Assembly: GCA_964610885.1 (NCBI GenBank)
Contig: CAZSWR010000044.1
Location: forward strand, 1-28,519
Direction of reading: 5' to 3'
DNA: 28,519 nucleotides
Source of the DNA: CAZSWR01 sp964610885
Lineage (GTDB): Bacteria > Bacteroidota > Ignavibacteria > Kapaibacteriales > UBA2268
The notes beneath the pieces are model-generated. The model searched no databases, was not told where the DNA came from, and saw only the letters and a list, made by a program, of their open reading frames with translations. This document shows, in pieces, positions 8,027 to 17,100 of this stretch. How positions within the stretch are numbered: the stretch's first letter is position 1; each line of letters starts with the position of its first letter. Position numbers and translations under genes: made by a program.

Positions 8027-8443
8027 TTATGTCTTCCTATGGCTCAGCACAATATCGATTGAGAAAAGAATCGAAGTAATAATTACAACTATAGCCACAA
8101 TCTGAGCGACTTCTTTATTAATTACATACGCAAACACATTGGAGAACCGAAGTAAATCGGAAAGTGAAACAATACCGTCGGCAGTAGGTTTCTGAGCAAA
8201 AACAAACGAAACGGCAACAATCGCTACGCCCACGAAAGCTGTCCACAACCAAACAACCGGTCGAATAATTGGCCGTTGAAACGTTGCTATAGCGCCAATC
8301 GGCTGCGCATTGGCGTTTTGAGCAGCTTCTATGCGCTGCATTACGCCTGCCGTGAAACTTTCGGATGGCGATTCGGTTCCGGCGAGTTCAACGATTCTTT
8401 TAATCATCTCGTCGTTTCTTATATTGAATTTATCGTCATTCAA
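8027..8443 (-). CDS. Membrane anti-sigma factor candidate, TTG start
   Basis: The 138-residue protein has a soluble N-terminal ~75 residues and two hydrophobic segments (about 80-105, RPVVWLWTAFVGVAIVAV, and ~112-133, QIVAIVVIITSILFSI). It lies immediately downstream of, and overlaps by eight bases, the ECF sigma gene, the usual place for a cognate anti-sigma factor. It lacks the HxxxCxxC zinc motif of ZAS-type anti-sigma factors, so the assignment rests on position and topology. The start codon is TTG at 8443-8441: a strong AAGGAGG (8456-8450) sits six bases upstream inside the sigma gene. The next in-frame ATG (M13) has no such site. Tight overlap suggests translational coupling with the sigma factor. 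Confidence 0.65.
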   Translation of the reverse strand: MNDDKFNIRNDEMIKRIVELAGTESPSESFTAGVMQRIEAAQNANAQPIGAIATFQRPIIRPVVWLWTAFVGVAIVAVSFVFAQKPTADGIVSLSDLLRFSNVFAYVINKEVAQIVAIVVIITSILFSIDIVLSHRKT

Positions 8444-9023
8444 AGCGAACCTCCTTGATATCCTTTTTCAAATACTTCTCGAGCACAATATACATTCTTT
8501 TTCTTGCTCTGAAAAGAATTGTTTTGATGTTCTGCCGATTGAGCGAAGTTATTTCAGCTATTTCTGCGGTTGAACATTCATCTAAATAGTATAGAGTAAC
8601 GACTGTGGCGGAAATTTCGTCGAGTTCAGAAATTGCCATCTCGGCCATCGCCCTCTTTTCGTCAATGTTTATTTGCATTATTGGGTCAGAAATATCCGGC
8701 AATTCATTAAAATCGAGAACGCAATCGATGCTGGATATGGCAGGGTAGCAATTCTTCCGTCGGCGGTAATACGAAACAGATTGATTGAAAACAATCCGAT
8801 AGAACCAAGTGGAAAATTTTGATTCCAAATTGAAATTCTGCAACGATAAATAAGCCCTCAGGAAGCTGTCTTGGAGAGCTTCTTCGGCTTCGTCTCTGTT
8901 CTTGAGAATCCGCATCGCAATCGTCATACCCATATTTTTGTACTGATTAACAATACTGGCAAAAGCCGATTGATTGCCGTTAAGAACTTGCCGGACATAG
9001 TAAATTTCATCGAATTTCTTCAT
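8436..9023 (-). CDS. ECF-type RNA polymerase sigma factor
   Basis: The 195-residue protein has sigma region 2 (residues about 20-90: NRDEAEEALQDSFLRAYLSL, then FSTWFYRIVFNQSVSYYRRR) and sigma region 4 (about 135-185: ISATVVTLYYLDECSTAEIA, a helix-turn-helix ending in a basic FRARKRMY segment). There is no region 1.1 or 3, as is typical of extracytoplasmic-function sigma factors. It directs RNA polymerase to a regulon, typically released from a membrane anti-sigma protein upon an envelope signal. Here the overlapping downstream gene is the likely anti-sigma. A divergent small membrane protein gene at 9198 shares the upstream region, where inverted repeats are visible, so autoregulation of both directions is plausible. 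Confidence 0.9.
   Translation of the reverse strand: MKKFDEIYYVRQVLNGNQSAFASIVNQYKNMGMTIAMRILKNRDEAEEALQDSFLRAYLSLQNFNLESKFSTWFYRIVFNQSVSYYRRRKNCYPAISSIDCVLDFNELPDISDPIMQINIDEKRAMAEMAISELDEISATVVTLYYLDECSTAEIAEITSLNRQNIKTILFRARKRMYIVLEKYLKKDIKEVRFE
8450..8456 (-). promoter_or_regulatory. Ribosome binding site deciding a TTG start
   Basis: On the minus strand this reads AAGGAGG, six bases before TTG at 8443. It lies in the last codons of the ECF sigma gene (Lys-Glu-Val), whose stop is at 8438-8436, inside the following gene. Confidence 0.65.
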
Positions 9024-9050
9024 CTACACGATTAGACGATTAAACCTCAG

Positions 9051-9102
9051 AATCGGTTACATTTTATAATTTAAATATTACGAAATATTTCTGAAACCGA
9101 TT
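9051..9102. promoter_or_regulatory. Nested inverted repeats between divergent sigma and membrane-protein genes
   Basis: AATCGGTT (9051-9058) and AACCGATT (9095-9102) form an 8-bp inverted repeat. Between them an AAATATT / AATATTT pair sits around 9073-9090. The position, 28-79 bases upstream of the sigma gene start, suits an operator or regulated promoter, but no known box is recognised. Confidence 0.35.
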
Positions 9103-9197
9103 AAGAAAAAACTACGTCAAATATCTCGTAAGGAACAAATTGAGAAAATCTTTTTTGACAAATAAATACTTTTTCAGAATTATTTAAGGGTAGAACA

Positions 9198-9521
9198 ATG
9201 GAAGACATCGTTATTTCTATCGGTATGTTCGCTTGCGTGTTTGGCAGTTTGTACGTTTATATGACAACGAGACACCGCGAACGCATGGCAATGATCGAAA
9301 AGGGCATACAATATGAATTTTATAACAAGGTATCATTTCTGAATATTTGGATGAAAATCGCCTTCCTTTCGATTGGTGTAGGCATTGGATTCTTATTCGG
9401 TGCTCTGCTAAGCGAATATACTGTTCTCGAAAAACCTATTTGCTATAGTTCTATGATTACTATATGTGGTGGACTCGGACTCGTAGCTAGCCACTACATT
9501 AAACCTCCTAAAGGCGAATAA
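9198..9521 (+). CDS. Small membrane protein, DUF6249-like
   Basis: The 107-residue protein has a hydrophobic N-terminal helix (about 5-22, VISIGMFACVFGSLYVYM), a short charged stretch RHRERMAMIEKG (24-36), and two further hydrophobic segments (about 50-72 and 80-98). A helix followed by R-x-x-E/R-x-x-x-x-I-x-K-G resembles DUF6249-type small membrane proteins, which often sit beside ECF sigma/anti-sigma pairs in Bacteroidota. It diverges from the sigma gene with 174 bases between. A role in the same envelope-response locus is inference. A strong terminator follows at 9556. Confidence 0.6.
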   Translation: MEDIVISIGMFACVFGSLYVYMTTRHRERMAMIEKGIQYEFYNKVSFLNIWMKIAFLSIGVGIGFLFGALLSEYTVLEKPICYSSMITICGGLGLVASHYIKPPKGE

Positions 9522-9555
9522 TCAAAACAATCTCGCCTGTTTCTGCCTACGATTG

Positions 9556-9585
9556 AATAAAGTGGCGGCTGCCACTTTATTTTTC
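9556..9585 (+). terminator. Rho-independent terminator after the small membrane protein gene
   Basis: An 11-bp perfect stem, AATAAAGTGGC (9556-9566) with GCCACTTTATT (9571-9581), loop GGCT, leads into TTT. A similar core, GTGGC-NNNN-GCCAC, recurs at 25959-25972 on the opposite strand. Confidence 0.75.
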
Positions 9586-9631
9586 AAGGACAGCGCAATG
9601 ATGAAAGGGAAGATGGATACGAATTTCTTTG

Positions 9632-9660
9632 AAAAACGGGGCACCAAGGCCCCGTTTTTT
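9632..9660. terminator. Bidirectional terminator between convergent genes
   Basis: AAAAACGGGGC (9632-9642) pairs perfectly with GCCCCGTTTTT (9649-9659), loop ACCAAG. An A-run on one side and a T-run on the other allow termination in both directions. It sits 35 bases beyond the stop of the FISUMP/IPT gene and also backs up the terminator of the plus-strand gene. Confidence 0.8.
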
Positions 9661-9694
9661 TGGATTTTCTCTACTCTTAATCAATCCTGATAAC

Positions 9695-12600
9695 TTACTT
9701 TTCATCCTTTATGCAACGAACCGAAAGTCCATAGTTTTTTAAGAACTTATCCTTTAAAATGATAACATCATTATTTCTCAATGATCGATATTTTGCATTT
9801 AAAGCATCGATCTCAGAATCTGTCCACCAATAGCCATGCAACCTAATTGTAAAGAATATTCCTTTGCAAGTGTTTTTATCAAGATCGTTAAAGAGAATCC
9901 CTCCGGGCAGAGCACTGAAATAACTTTCGTTAGTTGCTCCTGTATTTGGAAAAGACCAATGAGCTGTTCCCGCTTCTCTTAATTTGCCCCCGGCAACAGA
10001 TTCGCCCCCGAGGCTGTTTGAAAGCACTGTCCATTCGGTGTCCGTCGGGATGTGCCAACCTTCGGGAGCCAAGCCACGCGGGTCATGCACCGCATACCAA
10101 TTATAGAGTTTTCCATAAGTCTCTCCAAGTGCCGCGTCGTTATTGTAATAGCACCAAGCACCAGTAGTTAAAGAGCACCATTGAGTAATGTCCTGTACTT
10201 CGGGTATCGGGTCGCCGTTGCGGTAGTGGTCCACGTTCAGATTTGATGTCATCCAAACTTGATTGCCGATTTTGACTGAAACAGGAAATCCCGGTTTAAG
10301 CTCATAATAGAATTCACCGCTCCAAATGCCGTTTACTCGAACTTTTAGACCACCGTTTGAAACTCCATCCGGGATTCTGACTGTTATTGCTGTATCGCTC
10401 CAACAAATGTATTTGATAAATGCGATATTATTGAAAGAAACTATGCTCCCACCCTGCATTTGCCCGAAGTTTTCTCCAAAAATTGTAATTGTATCCCCGA
10501 TCATACCTGTAGGTGGATTCACTGAGTCTATTCTCGGCGCTGGAGCGTTCCGAACGCATCGCACAGAATAAGCATTAGATTTGTGATAATACTCTTTTCG
10601 CAATGCTGTGGAAGTGCTTGATAAACCCCAATACCATGCATGAGAAGGATTGCCTGTTTGACTATCAGTCATCGACCACCAAATTCCATCAGTTCCGATG
10701 CTAGCCCAGGAGTTGCTCACAGTGTTGAACACACCTCCGGGAAGTGCTGTAAAGCCGCTTTCGTTAGTACCGCCGGAATTTGGTGCAGCCCATAATCCGT
10801 TGCCTGCTTCCTGAGTACCGATTGTCTTGAGTTTTCCGCCGGCCACGGTCAAACCGCCGAGACACGATGCGAGTTCGTCCCACTCCTCGTTTGTCGGCAA
10901 ATGCCAGCCCTCCGGCGCCAAACCACGAGGATCGTTCAAAGCATACCAGTTGTATAATTTCCCGTATATTGCGCCGTTCGCGGGGTCGTTATCGTAATAG
11001 CACCAGGCACCGGTTGTGAGATTTCCGAATTGTAGTGGATCCGTAACTTGTGGAATTGAATCGCCGTTGAGGTAGTGGTCCACATCGAGGTTTTTCTTCA
11101 TCCAGACTTGATAGCAAATCTTCACAGGCTTGAAACACCCCGGTTCAATCGCAATATCGTATTCATTACTCTTGCTTCCGCCAACGAAAACCCACAGTTT
11201 GCCGCTTTTGGCCGAGGGCGGAATGATTATTTTGATTTCTGTATCGCCCCAGCTAACGTAATCAGCTATTGTTAAATCATTAATATTAACATAGCTCGAT
11301 TCCCGCTGGAAGCCAAAAGCAGAACCTTTGATTGTGATCGTATCTCCAACAATGAGCATTTCCTTGTTCATTGAGATAATTCGTGGCGGAGGGTTACCCT
11401 TCACACAACGCACAGAAGCACCAAGATCCTCATAACAATATGTGTCATGCCAGATTCCTGTACTGTCAAACCTCATAAATGGACTTGTTAGTAGACAACT
11501 ATTTGTTGTTGAAACACTCCACCAAACCCCCATTTTCCCGATATTCATAAAATAATAATAAAATGGGTATTCATCAATTTCATATTGACCAGACCAACCT
11601 CCTGGAAGAGCCGAAAATCCAATTTCGTTTGTTGCGCCCGAGTTGGGGCTGTACCATAAACCGTCCCCTCCTTCGATTGTCCCGGTAGTCTTCAGTTTGC
11701 CTGCTGCAACTGAGTCTCCGCCCAATTCATTTGCCAATTGTGCCCAATCTTCGTCAGTTGCCACGTGCCACCCCATGGGTGCCAGACCACGAGGATCGTT
11801 AACAGCATAGGAGCTATAAAGTTTAGCATAAATCCCTTCGTTGGCCTGGTCATTATTGTAATAGCACCAAGCACCGGTATTAATACCCTTCCAAGCAGAC
11901 GGGTCCGTGAATGGGATTGGGTCTCCGTTGCGGTAATGATCTGTGTTCAGATTCTTTGTCATCCATGTTTGATTGCCGATTCTAACAGTATCGTAGCTCC
12001 ACAATCCGACGAAATACTCGATCTGATTGCTTATTTCATCATCAGCGCGAACAAAGAGTTTTCCGTTTGTGATACCGATTGGGGCAATGACGCAGATGAT
12101 CGAATCACTCCAGCTAAGGTATTTAGACGGCGCTTTGAAGTTAAACGACACGATTCCAGATCTTTTCTCCGATCCAAAATTCGCCCCAATTATAGTAACA
12201 GTATCGCCTGCACTAATCGTATCATGATCAATTGATTTTATGCTGGGCGGGACGAAATACTTGAAACACCGCACAGAAAAACCCATATTGGGTTGATCAA
12301 TTATGATGCGAGATTCAAATTCTTTTCTTGATAAATCAGGGCTTTGGCTGTTTAAATGATGCATACTATAATAGTAAAAATAGTATCTATAACTATAGTC
12401 GAAAGCAAATTTGCCCCAATAACCTGATTTTCCTAACTCTACGAAGTCTCCATTATGATATCTAATTCCTCCAGGTAGGGCAGTAAATCCACTTTCATTG
12501 GTCGCTCCGGTATTTGGATTGGCCCATAAGCCGTCACCGCCTTCAATAGTACCTGTGGATTTTAGGTTTCTCTTGTAAATTGAATCTCCCCAGTCATCAT

Positions 12601-13165
12601 GTTCGGGTATTAACCAACCTTCTGGAGCCAGCCCCCTTGGGTCTAAAGTGGCAGCAACGTTGTATAGTTTTCCGTAAATAGCTCCGAGAGCTGGATCGTT
12701 ATTATAATAGCACCAAGCTCCATAATTAAGTGAAGTCCACGAAGCAGGGTCTTGTACCTCTGGAATGGAGTCGCCATTACGATAGTGGTCCACGTTCAGA
12801 TTTGTCGTCATCCAGATTCTATCGCCGATTTTGAGCGGTTTAAACACGATACTGTCCACGTTGGACAGAATAAACGTTCGCGCAATCCCAAAGGAAGAGA
12901 ACCGGATTACTTGCCTGTTCACATTATCCAAACCATATCGAAGCGAATCGATTGACTTGGCAGGGAAGTTCTGCACTGCCTGATTTTTCTGGTAGATTTT
13001 CAGCAAGAGGCTTTCTGAAGTATTCGCAAAAGATATACTCTCGATGTCGTCCAATGAATAACTGTTGTATGTCCCATCGAACTGATAGAATTTAATTATC
13101 GGCCCTTGGGCGAATGCAGTCATTGCAAATAAAATTGTAATGAGGATCAATATTGATTTTTTCAT
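9695..13165 (-). CDS. Large secreted protein: four FISUMP domains alternating with three IPT/TIG domains
   Basis: The 1156-residue product starts with a signal peptide (MKKSILILITILFAMTAFA). Residues 21-110 hold two copies of a short beta motif ending IESISF and VDSIVF. Four Fibrobacter major paralogous (FISUMP) domains follow at about 111-303, 391-590, 679-873 and 961-1154; each has WMTxNLNxDHYRNGD, GAWCYYNND, DPRGLAPEGW, NESGFxALPGG and ends SVRCxK. Three IPT/TIG immunoglobulin-like domains lie between them (about 306-386, 593-675, 876-957), each with GDTITIxGxxFG. FISUMP domains are found on surface-exposed proteins of the FCB group; a specific function is not established. The protein ends directly after the fourth FISUMP domain without a T9SS sorting domain. 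AAGGAG at 13179-13174 lies eight bases before the ATG. The small gene just upstream encodes a sorting domain, which may be relevant. Confidence 0.85.
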   Translation of the reverse strand: MKKSILILITILFAMTAFAQGPIIKFYQFDGTYNSYSLDDIESISFANTSESLLLKIYQKNQAVQNFPAKSIDSLRYGLDNVNRQVIRFSSFGIARTFILSNVDSIVFKPLKIGDRIWMTTNLNVDHYRNGDSIPEVQDPASWTSLNYGAWCYYNNDPALGAIYGKLYNVAATLDPRGLAPEGWLIPEHDDWGDSIYKRNLKSTGTIEGGDGLWANPNTGATNESGFTALPGGIRYHNGDFVELGKSGYWGKFAFDYSYRYYFYYYSMHHLNSQSPDLSRKEFESRIIIDQPNMGFSVRCFKYFVPPSIKSIDHDTISAGDTVTIIGANFGSEKRSGIVSFNFKAPSKYLSWSDSIICVIAPIGITNGKLFVRADDEISNQIEYFVGLWSYDTVRIGNQTWMTKNLNTDHYRNGDPIPFTDPSAWKGINTGAWCYYNNDQANEGIYAKLYSSYAVNDPRGLAPMGWHVATDEDWAQLANELGGDSVAAGKLKTTGTIEGGDGLWYSPNSGATNEIGFSALPGGWSGQYEIDEYPFYYYFMNIGKMGVWWSVSTTNSCLLTSPFMRFDSTGIWHDTYCYEDLGASVRCVKGNPPPRIISMNKEMLIVGDTITIKGSAFGFQRESSYVNINDLTIADYVSWGDTEIKIIIPPSAKSGKLWVFVGGSKSNEYDIAIEPGCFKPVKICYQVWMKKNLDVDHYLNGDSIPQVTDPLQFGNLTTGAWCYYDNDPANGAIYGKLYNWYALNDPRGLAPEGWHLPTNEEWDELASCLGGLTVAGGKLKTIGTQEAGNGLWAAPNSGGTNESGFTALPGGVFNTVSNSWASIGTDGIWWSMTDSQTGNPSHAWYWGLSSTSTALRKEYYHKSNAYSVRCVRNAPAPRIDSVNPPTGMIGDTITIFGENFGQMQGGSIVSFNNIAFIKYICWSDTAITVRIPDGVSNGGLKVRVNGIWSGEFYYELKPGFPVSVKIGNQVWMTSNLNVDHYRNGDPIPEVQDITQWCSLTTGAWCYYNNDAALGETYGKLYNWYAVHDPRGLAPEGWHIPTDTEWTVLSNSLGGESVAGGKLREAGTAHWSFPNTGATNESYFSALPGGILFNDLDKNTCKGIFFTIRLHGYWWTDSEIDALNAKYRSLRNNDVIILKDKFLKNYGLSVRCIKDEK

Positions 13166-13173
13166 GAATTTTT

Positions 13174-13179
13174 CTCCTT
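13174..13179 (-). promoter_or_regulatory. Strong ribosome binding site of the FISUMP/IPT gene
   Basis: The minus strand reads AAGGAG, eight bases before ATG at 13165. The same motif precedes the small T9SS gene at 13725-13720, six bases from its ATG; most other genes here lack a clear Shine-Dalgarno site. Confidence 0.6.
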
Positions 13180-13209
13180 AGGTTTGTTTATGAGCTGATT
13201 CATAAACTA

Positions 13210-13236
13210 AAAACCCGATGCGATACGACATCGGAA
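13210..13236 (-). terminator. Terminator after the small T9SS gene
   Basis: CCGATG (13215-13220) pairs with CATCGG (13229-13234) with an 8-base loop. On the minus strand the stem is followed by GTTTTTAG. It lies between the stop of the small gene (13255) and the start of the FISUMP gene (13165), so the large gene is either separately transcribed or reached by readthrough. Confidence 0.6.
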
Positions 13237-13254
13237 CAAAGGCATTTGGGGAGT

Positions 13255-13713
13255 TTATTTAACTAATACCATTTTCTTGGTTTGGACTTCGTTGCCAAAA
13301 CGGACTTCGTAGATGTAAGCGCCGCTTGGCACGTTATTGCCATCTTTGTCCAAGCAGTTCCATACCAAAACATTCCGCCCGGCCGTGCAATTATCGCAAT
13401 TCAGAGTTTGAATCTGCTTGCCTGATGTGTTGAAAATTCGCACTTCCACGCTACCGCCATTGGGTATTGTAAACTCAATTTCCGTTTCCGTGGTGAACGG
13501 ATTTGGGAAATTGCCTCGAACGGTCAAACCCTTTGAAGTGCTTCCTTGATCCTCTGCGTTGGTAACCCTTTCAAAAGAGACTTTACCAATATTAGCAATG
13601 GCAATTTTCTCCGATGTGCCATTCTTTAGCTTAATTACCAATGTGTCGCTCTGCGCTTTCGTTAGGCAAGCGAACGCAAAAAAAAGGATTGAGATTGAGC
13701 ATAATAATCGCAT
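13255..13713 (-). CDS. Minimal T9SS cargo: signal peptide plus sorting domain
   Basis: The 152-residue product has a signal peptide (about 1-20, MRLLCSISILFFAFACLTKA), a ~40-residue segment with LKNGTSEKIAIANIGKVSFE, and a complete T9SS type A sorting domain from about residue 68 (NFPNPFTTETEIEFTI, then VRIFNTSGKQI, VPSGAYIYEV, ending KKMVLVK). There is essentially no passenger domain. The IANIGKVSF segment resembles the LDDIESISF segment at the N-terminus of the neighbouring FISUMP protein, so the two genes share an N-terminal motif. It might be a stand-alone adaptor, a remnant of a deleted passenger, or one half of a split gene. The start is supported by AAGGAG six bases upstream. Confidence 0.75.
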   Translation of the reverse strand: MRLLCSISILFFAFACLTKAQSDTLVIKLKNGTSEKIAIANIGKVSFERVTNAEDQGSTSKGLTVRGNFPNPFTTETEIEFTIPNGGSVEVRIFNTSGKQIQTLNCDNCTAGRNVLVWNCLDKDGNNVPSGAYIYEVRFGNEVQTKKMVLVK

Positions 13714-13946
13714 GGCAAACTCCTTGACAAATAAGTAGAAATAATCATTTTAAATGGAAACAAATAAACTATACGCCTTCAGCATTGTTCGTTGATTGTT
13801 TGGAAATAAAATAAGAATTTTTTCGACAAAAAACAAGTATTTTTTCTAATATTGGTTCTATATCGCTCTCGGTGGGTACCGTCCCTACAACAAAGAAGTA
13901 TATACTATTCTTTATTAATAACTATGAATGTCAATCTAATTAAATG

Positions 13947-14063
13947 ACACACCCCCTAACCCCTTCTTATGAGAGAGGGATAAGAATTCATCTAAATATA
14001 TTATTAGTGCATCATAAAATGTTTTTTAAGTCCCCTATAGAAAGAGGGGATTTAGGGGTGTGT
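13947..14063. mobile_element. MITE-like inverted-repeat element
   Basis: ACACACCCCCTAACCCC (13947-13963) is nearly the reverse complement of the right end GGGGATTTAGGGGTGTGT (14046-14063), giving 17-18-base terminal inverted repeats around ~82 bases. The right end itself contains a hairpin, TTAAGTCCCCT (14026-14036) with AGGGGATTTAG (14045-14055). There is no coding capacity. No clear target-site duplication is visible. It sits in the 437-base gene-free stretch 13714-14150, just beyond the 3' end of the kinase gene, and may also serve as its terminator. The remainder of the stretch shows nothing recognisable. Confidence 0.5.
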
Positions 14064-14150
14064 TGTTGATAACCAGTTGAAATATTAAACAGATAATGAG
14101 AATTTGAGATTCGATTATATTTCGATATATTCGTGAAGAAGCCCGGTGCT

Positions 14151-17100
14151 TTAGCCTTCCTTCGTCCATTTCGGGACTGTGAAGCGGAAGCACGAACCGA
14201 GGCCAGGAGTGCTCTCCACCCAAATGCGGCCGTTCCACCGCTCGACGAACTCGCGGCACAGGATCAGCCCCAGGCCGGTCCCTTTTTCGTTTTTCGTGCC
14301 GCTTGTCGTAACGGCCACATCGATTCGGAAGAGCTTGTCAATGACAGCCTCTGGAATTCCGACGCCGGTGTCCTGAACGGAAATCACCATCATGTCGCTT
14401 GATTGAGTATCTTCTTCAATGGAAAGAGTAATCCGACCGCCCTCGGGAGTGAATTTGATGGCATTCGAAACCAAATTCCGCATAATAGTCTTTATCATAT
14501 TGTCGTCGCAATTGATGTACGTTACGGCCGGGATTTCCGATTCGAGAGTAATCAATTTATCGTCGGCAACGGGTTTCAGCAGGTATATCGTAAGCGTTGT
14601 GATTTCATAGAGTTCGATTTGCCTGGGCTTGTACTCTATTTTGTTCGTTTGCGACCTGGCCCAGGTGAGCAGATTGTTCAGCAATTCCAGCAAACGCTTT
14701 GAAGTGTGATGAATCTCGTTTGAAAATTCTAATGTTTCTTCCTTCGAGAGTTCATAGCTTGGGTTGGCAAGTATTTCCGTAGATGTAATTAGTATCGATA
14801 GAGGATTCTTCAGGTCGTGGCCGATAATCGAGAAGAATTTATCTTTGGTGGCATTCAGTTGCTTGAGCTTTTTCGCGTTTTCTGACAACACTTCATTTGC
14901 CTCGGCCAATTCAGCCGTCCTGTCCTGCACTTCTTTCTCCAATCTTCGATTGTATTTTTTGATGGCTCTGACGCGCAACGAATAAGCACCGACGACGAGC
15001 GAAACGGCAAACAGTCCCGAAAATAATTCAAACCAAAGCGTCTTCCAAAATGGAGGATTTATTATAACGACAATCGAGGCGCCCTGCTCGTTCCAATACC
15101 CATCATTATTCGACCCCAGCACCCTGAATGTATATATACCCGGGTCCAAATTTGTGTATGATGCAGTTCGGGATGGGCTTGCCGCGATCCAGTCTTTGTC
15201 GAACCCTTCGAGTGTGTATTTATAACGGTTTTTTGACGACGAGGCATAATCAAGCGCAGAAAACTCGATAGTGAATTCATTAATTGTATAGTCCAGGAAA
15301 ATGGTATCTGCGTATGAAATTGATTTATTAAGCTCAATTTTGCCTTTCGCAGAAACTCCAATCGGAACCGATGCCCCCAACACTCGGAAGTCCGTCAGTA
15401 CAACCGGCGGAGGCGTTGTGTTTTGTATCAGACGCGATGGATAGAAACTGTTTAGCCCTTTGATGCCACCGAAGAATATCTCCCCGTCGGGAGCTTTGTA
15501 GTACGAAGCTGTATTGAATTCGTTGGATTGCAATCCGTCCCGCGAATCGTAGTTCGTGAAAACATTGGTTTCCGTGTTGAAACGCGAAATGCCAAAATTC
15601 GTACTCATCCACAGGCACGAATGTTCGTCCTCGATGATGGAATATATCACGTTGTTTGGCAGTCCTTCAGCAGTCGTAAAATGTTGGAATTTGTTGGTTT
15701 GGCGGTCCAACAGGTTCAATCCGCTTCCGTTCGTGCCCACCCACAACCTGCCTTTGGAATCCTCAAGGATGGAAAAGACATAGTTCGAGCTGATCGAAGC
15801 GCTGTCTCCAATCACGTGTGTATAGCGTGTGAACTTACCGGTAAATCGGTTGAATGAATTGAGGCCACCGATATCGGTACCGATCCAAAGGACGCCGCCA
15901 CGGTCTTCGTATATTGCGTAAACCGATTTCGGCCCGATGCTCGACGGATCGTTCGGATTGTGTTCGTAGAGAGTGTTCGTTTGGTTCCGTATGTCAATTC
16001 TGTTCAGCCCGCGTTCGGTGCCGGCCCATACGATCCCTGTTTTGTCCTGATAGAGCGAAAAAACGTATCCACCAATCAACGAATGGCCATCGAACTGCGC
16101 GGCTATAGGATAGGGCTTGTACTCATTTGTTTTCATATCGAAATGGTACAGACCACCACCCTCAGAGCCTAACCAAACATACCTCTGAGAATCATTAACG
16201 TCAGGGCAAGATGAATAGATGGTTTTGAATTTGTAACCGCTATTAGTGAAGATTTCGCGATGGAACTCAACTGTGTTCTTTGAGCGATTGAACTTCTCAA
16301 GCCCTTCGTATCCGCCGACCCAAAGGGCACCGCCCTTGTCTGTCCAAATAGTCCGCATACCCTTATTGTTCAATCCGCCGGGCCTGCGTGAATAGAGGTT
16401 AAACTTATTGTAGTGCGGATTTATTCTGGAAATTCCATCTCCAAAAGTACCCACCCAAAGAATGCCTGAACGGTCGATATATAGCGATTGAATATTGCCA
16501 TTCAGCAAGCTGTTCGGGTCGTCTTTGTTAGTTTTGTAATAATAAAAAGACTTGTTATTAAAGTTGTATTTCGCGACACCGCTCCCATTCGTTCCAAGCC
16601 AGTAAACACCTTCGCTCTCTTTGAAAATGGTATTAAATTGGGTGCCGAGGTTTGAATAAACAATTCCGTCGCCCTCTTCGATCTTTTGAATCACGCTGCA
16701 AGACAAATTGTCTATCAATACCAATCCGAAATGTGTGGCTGCCAATATGTTTCCGTCCGGGGTGTCCGTAATCCCGTTGACAAGCGTGTAGAACTGCCCG
16801 ATTACGGCCTTTTTTTCAAGTGGAATAAACTGAGAATCGTGCGTGATGGGATTGTATTTAATTATCCCGGAGCCTGTCATTCCAAACCAGAAGTTACCAT
16901 ATTTGTCGAAGAAGCTGCTCTTAATGTAATTCTTGGCCGAGATGGCATATGGAGTCTTCAGGACGACTTGTTGGATCTCATACGTATGTATGTCGATCGA
17001 ATACAGTCCATAGATCGTGCTGAAATATATCAAGGGGTCGTTCGGTTGGTTCGACGAAAAGACATGGTATATCGCATGGTTTTCGCGAAGCTCACCTTTG

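Noticed and set aside
7981..8028. Terminator between the convergent SWIM and anti-sigma genes
   Set aside because: A T7 run follows a C-rich stretch, but only a 3-bp GGC/GCC stem can be formed, too weak to call.
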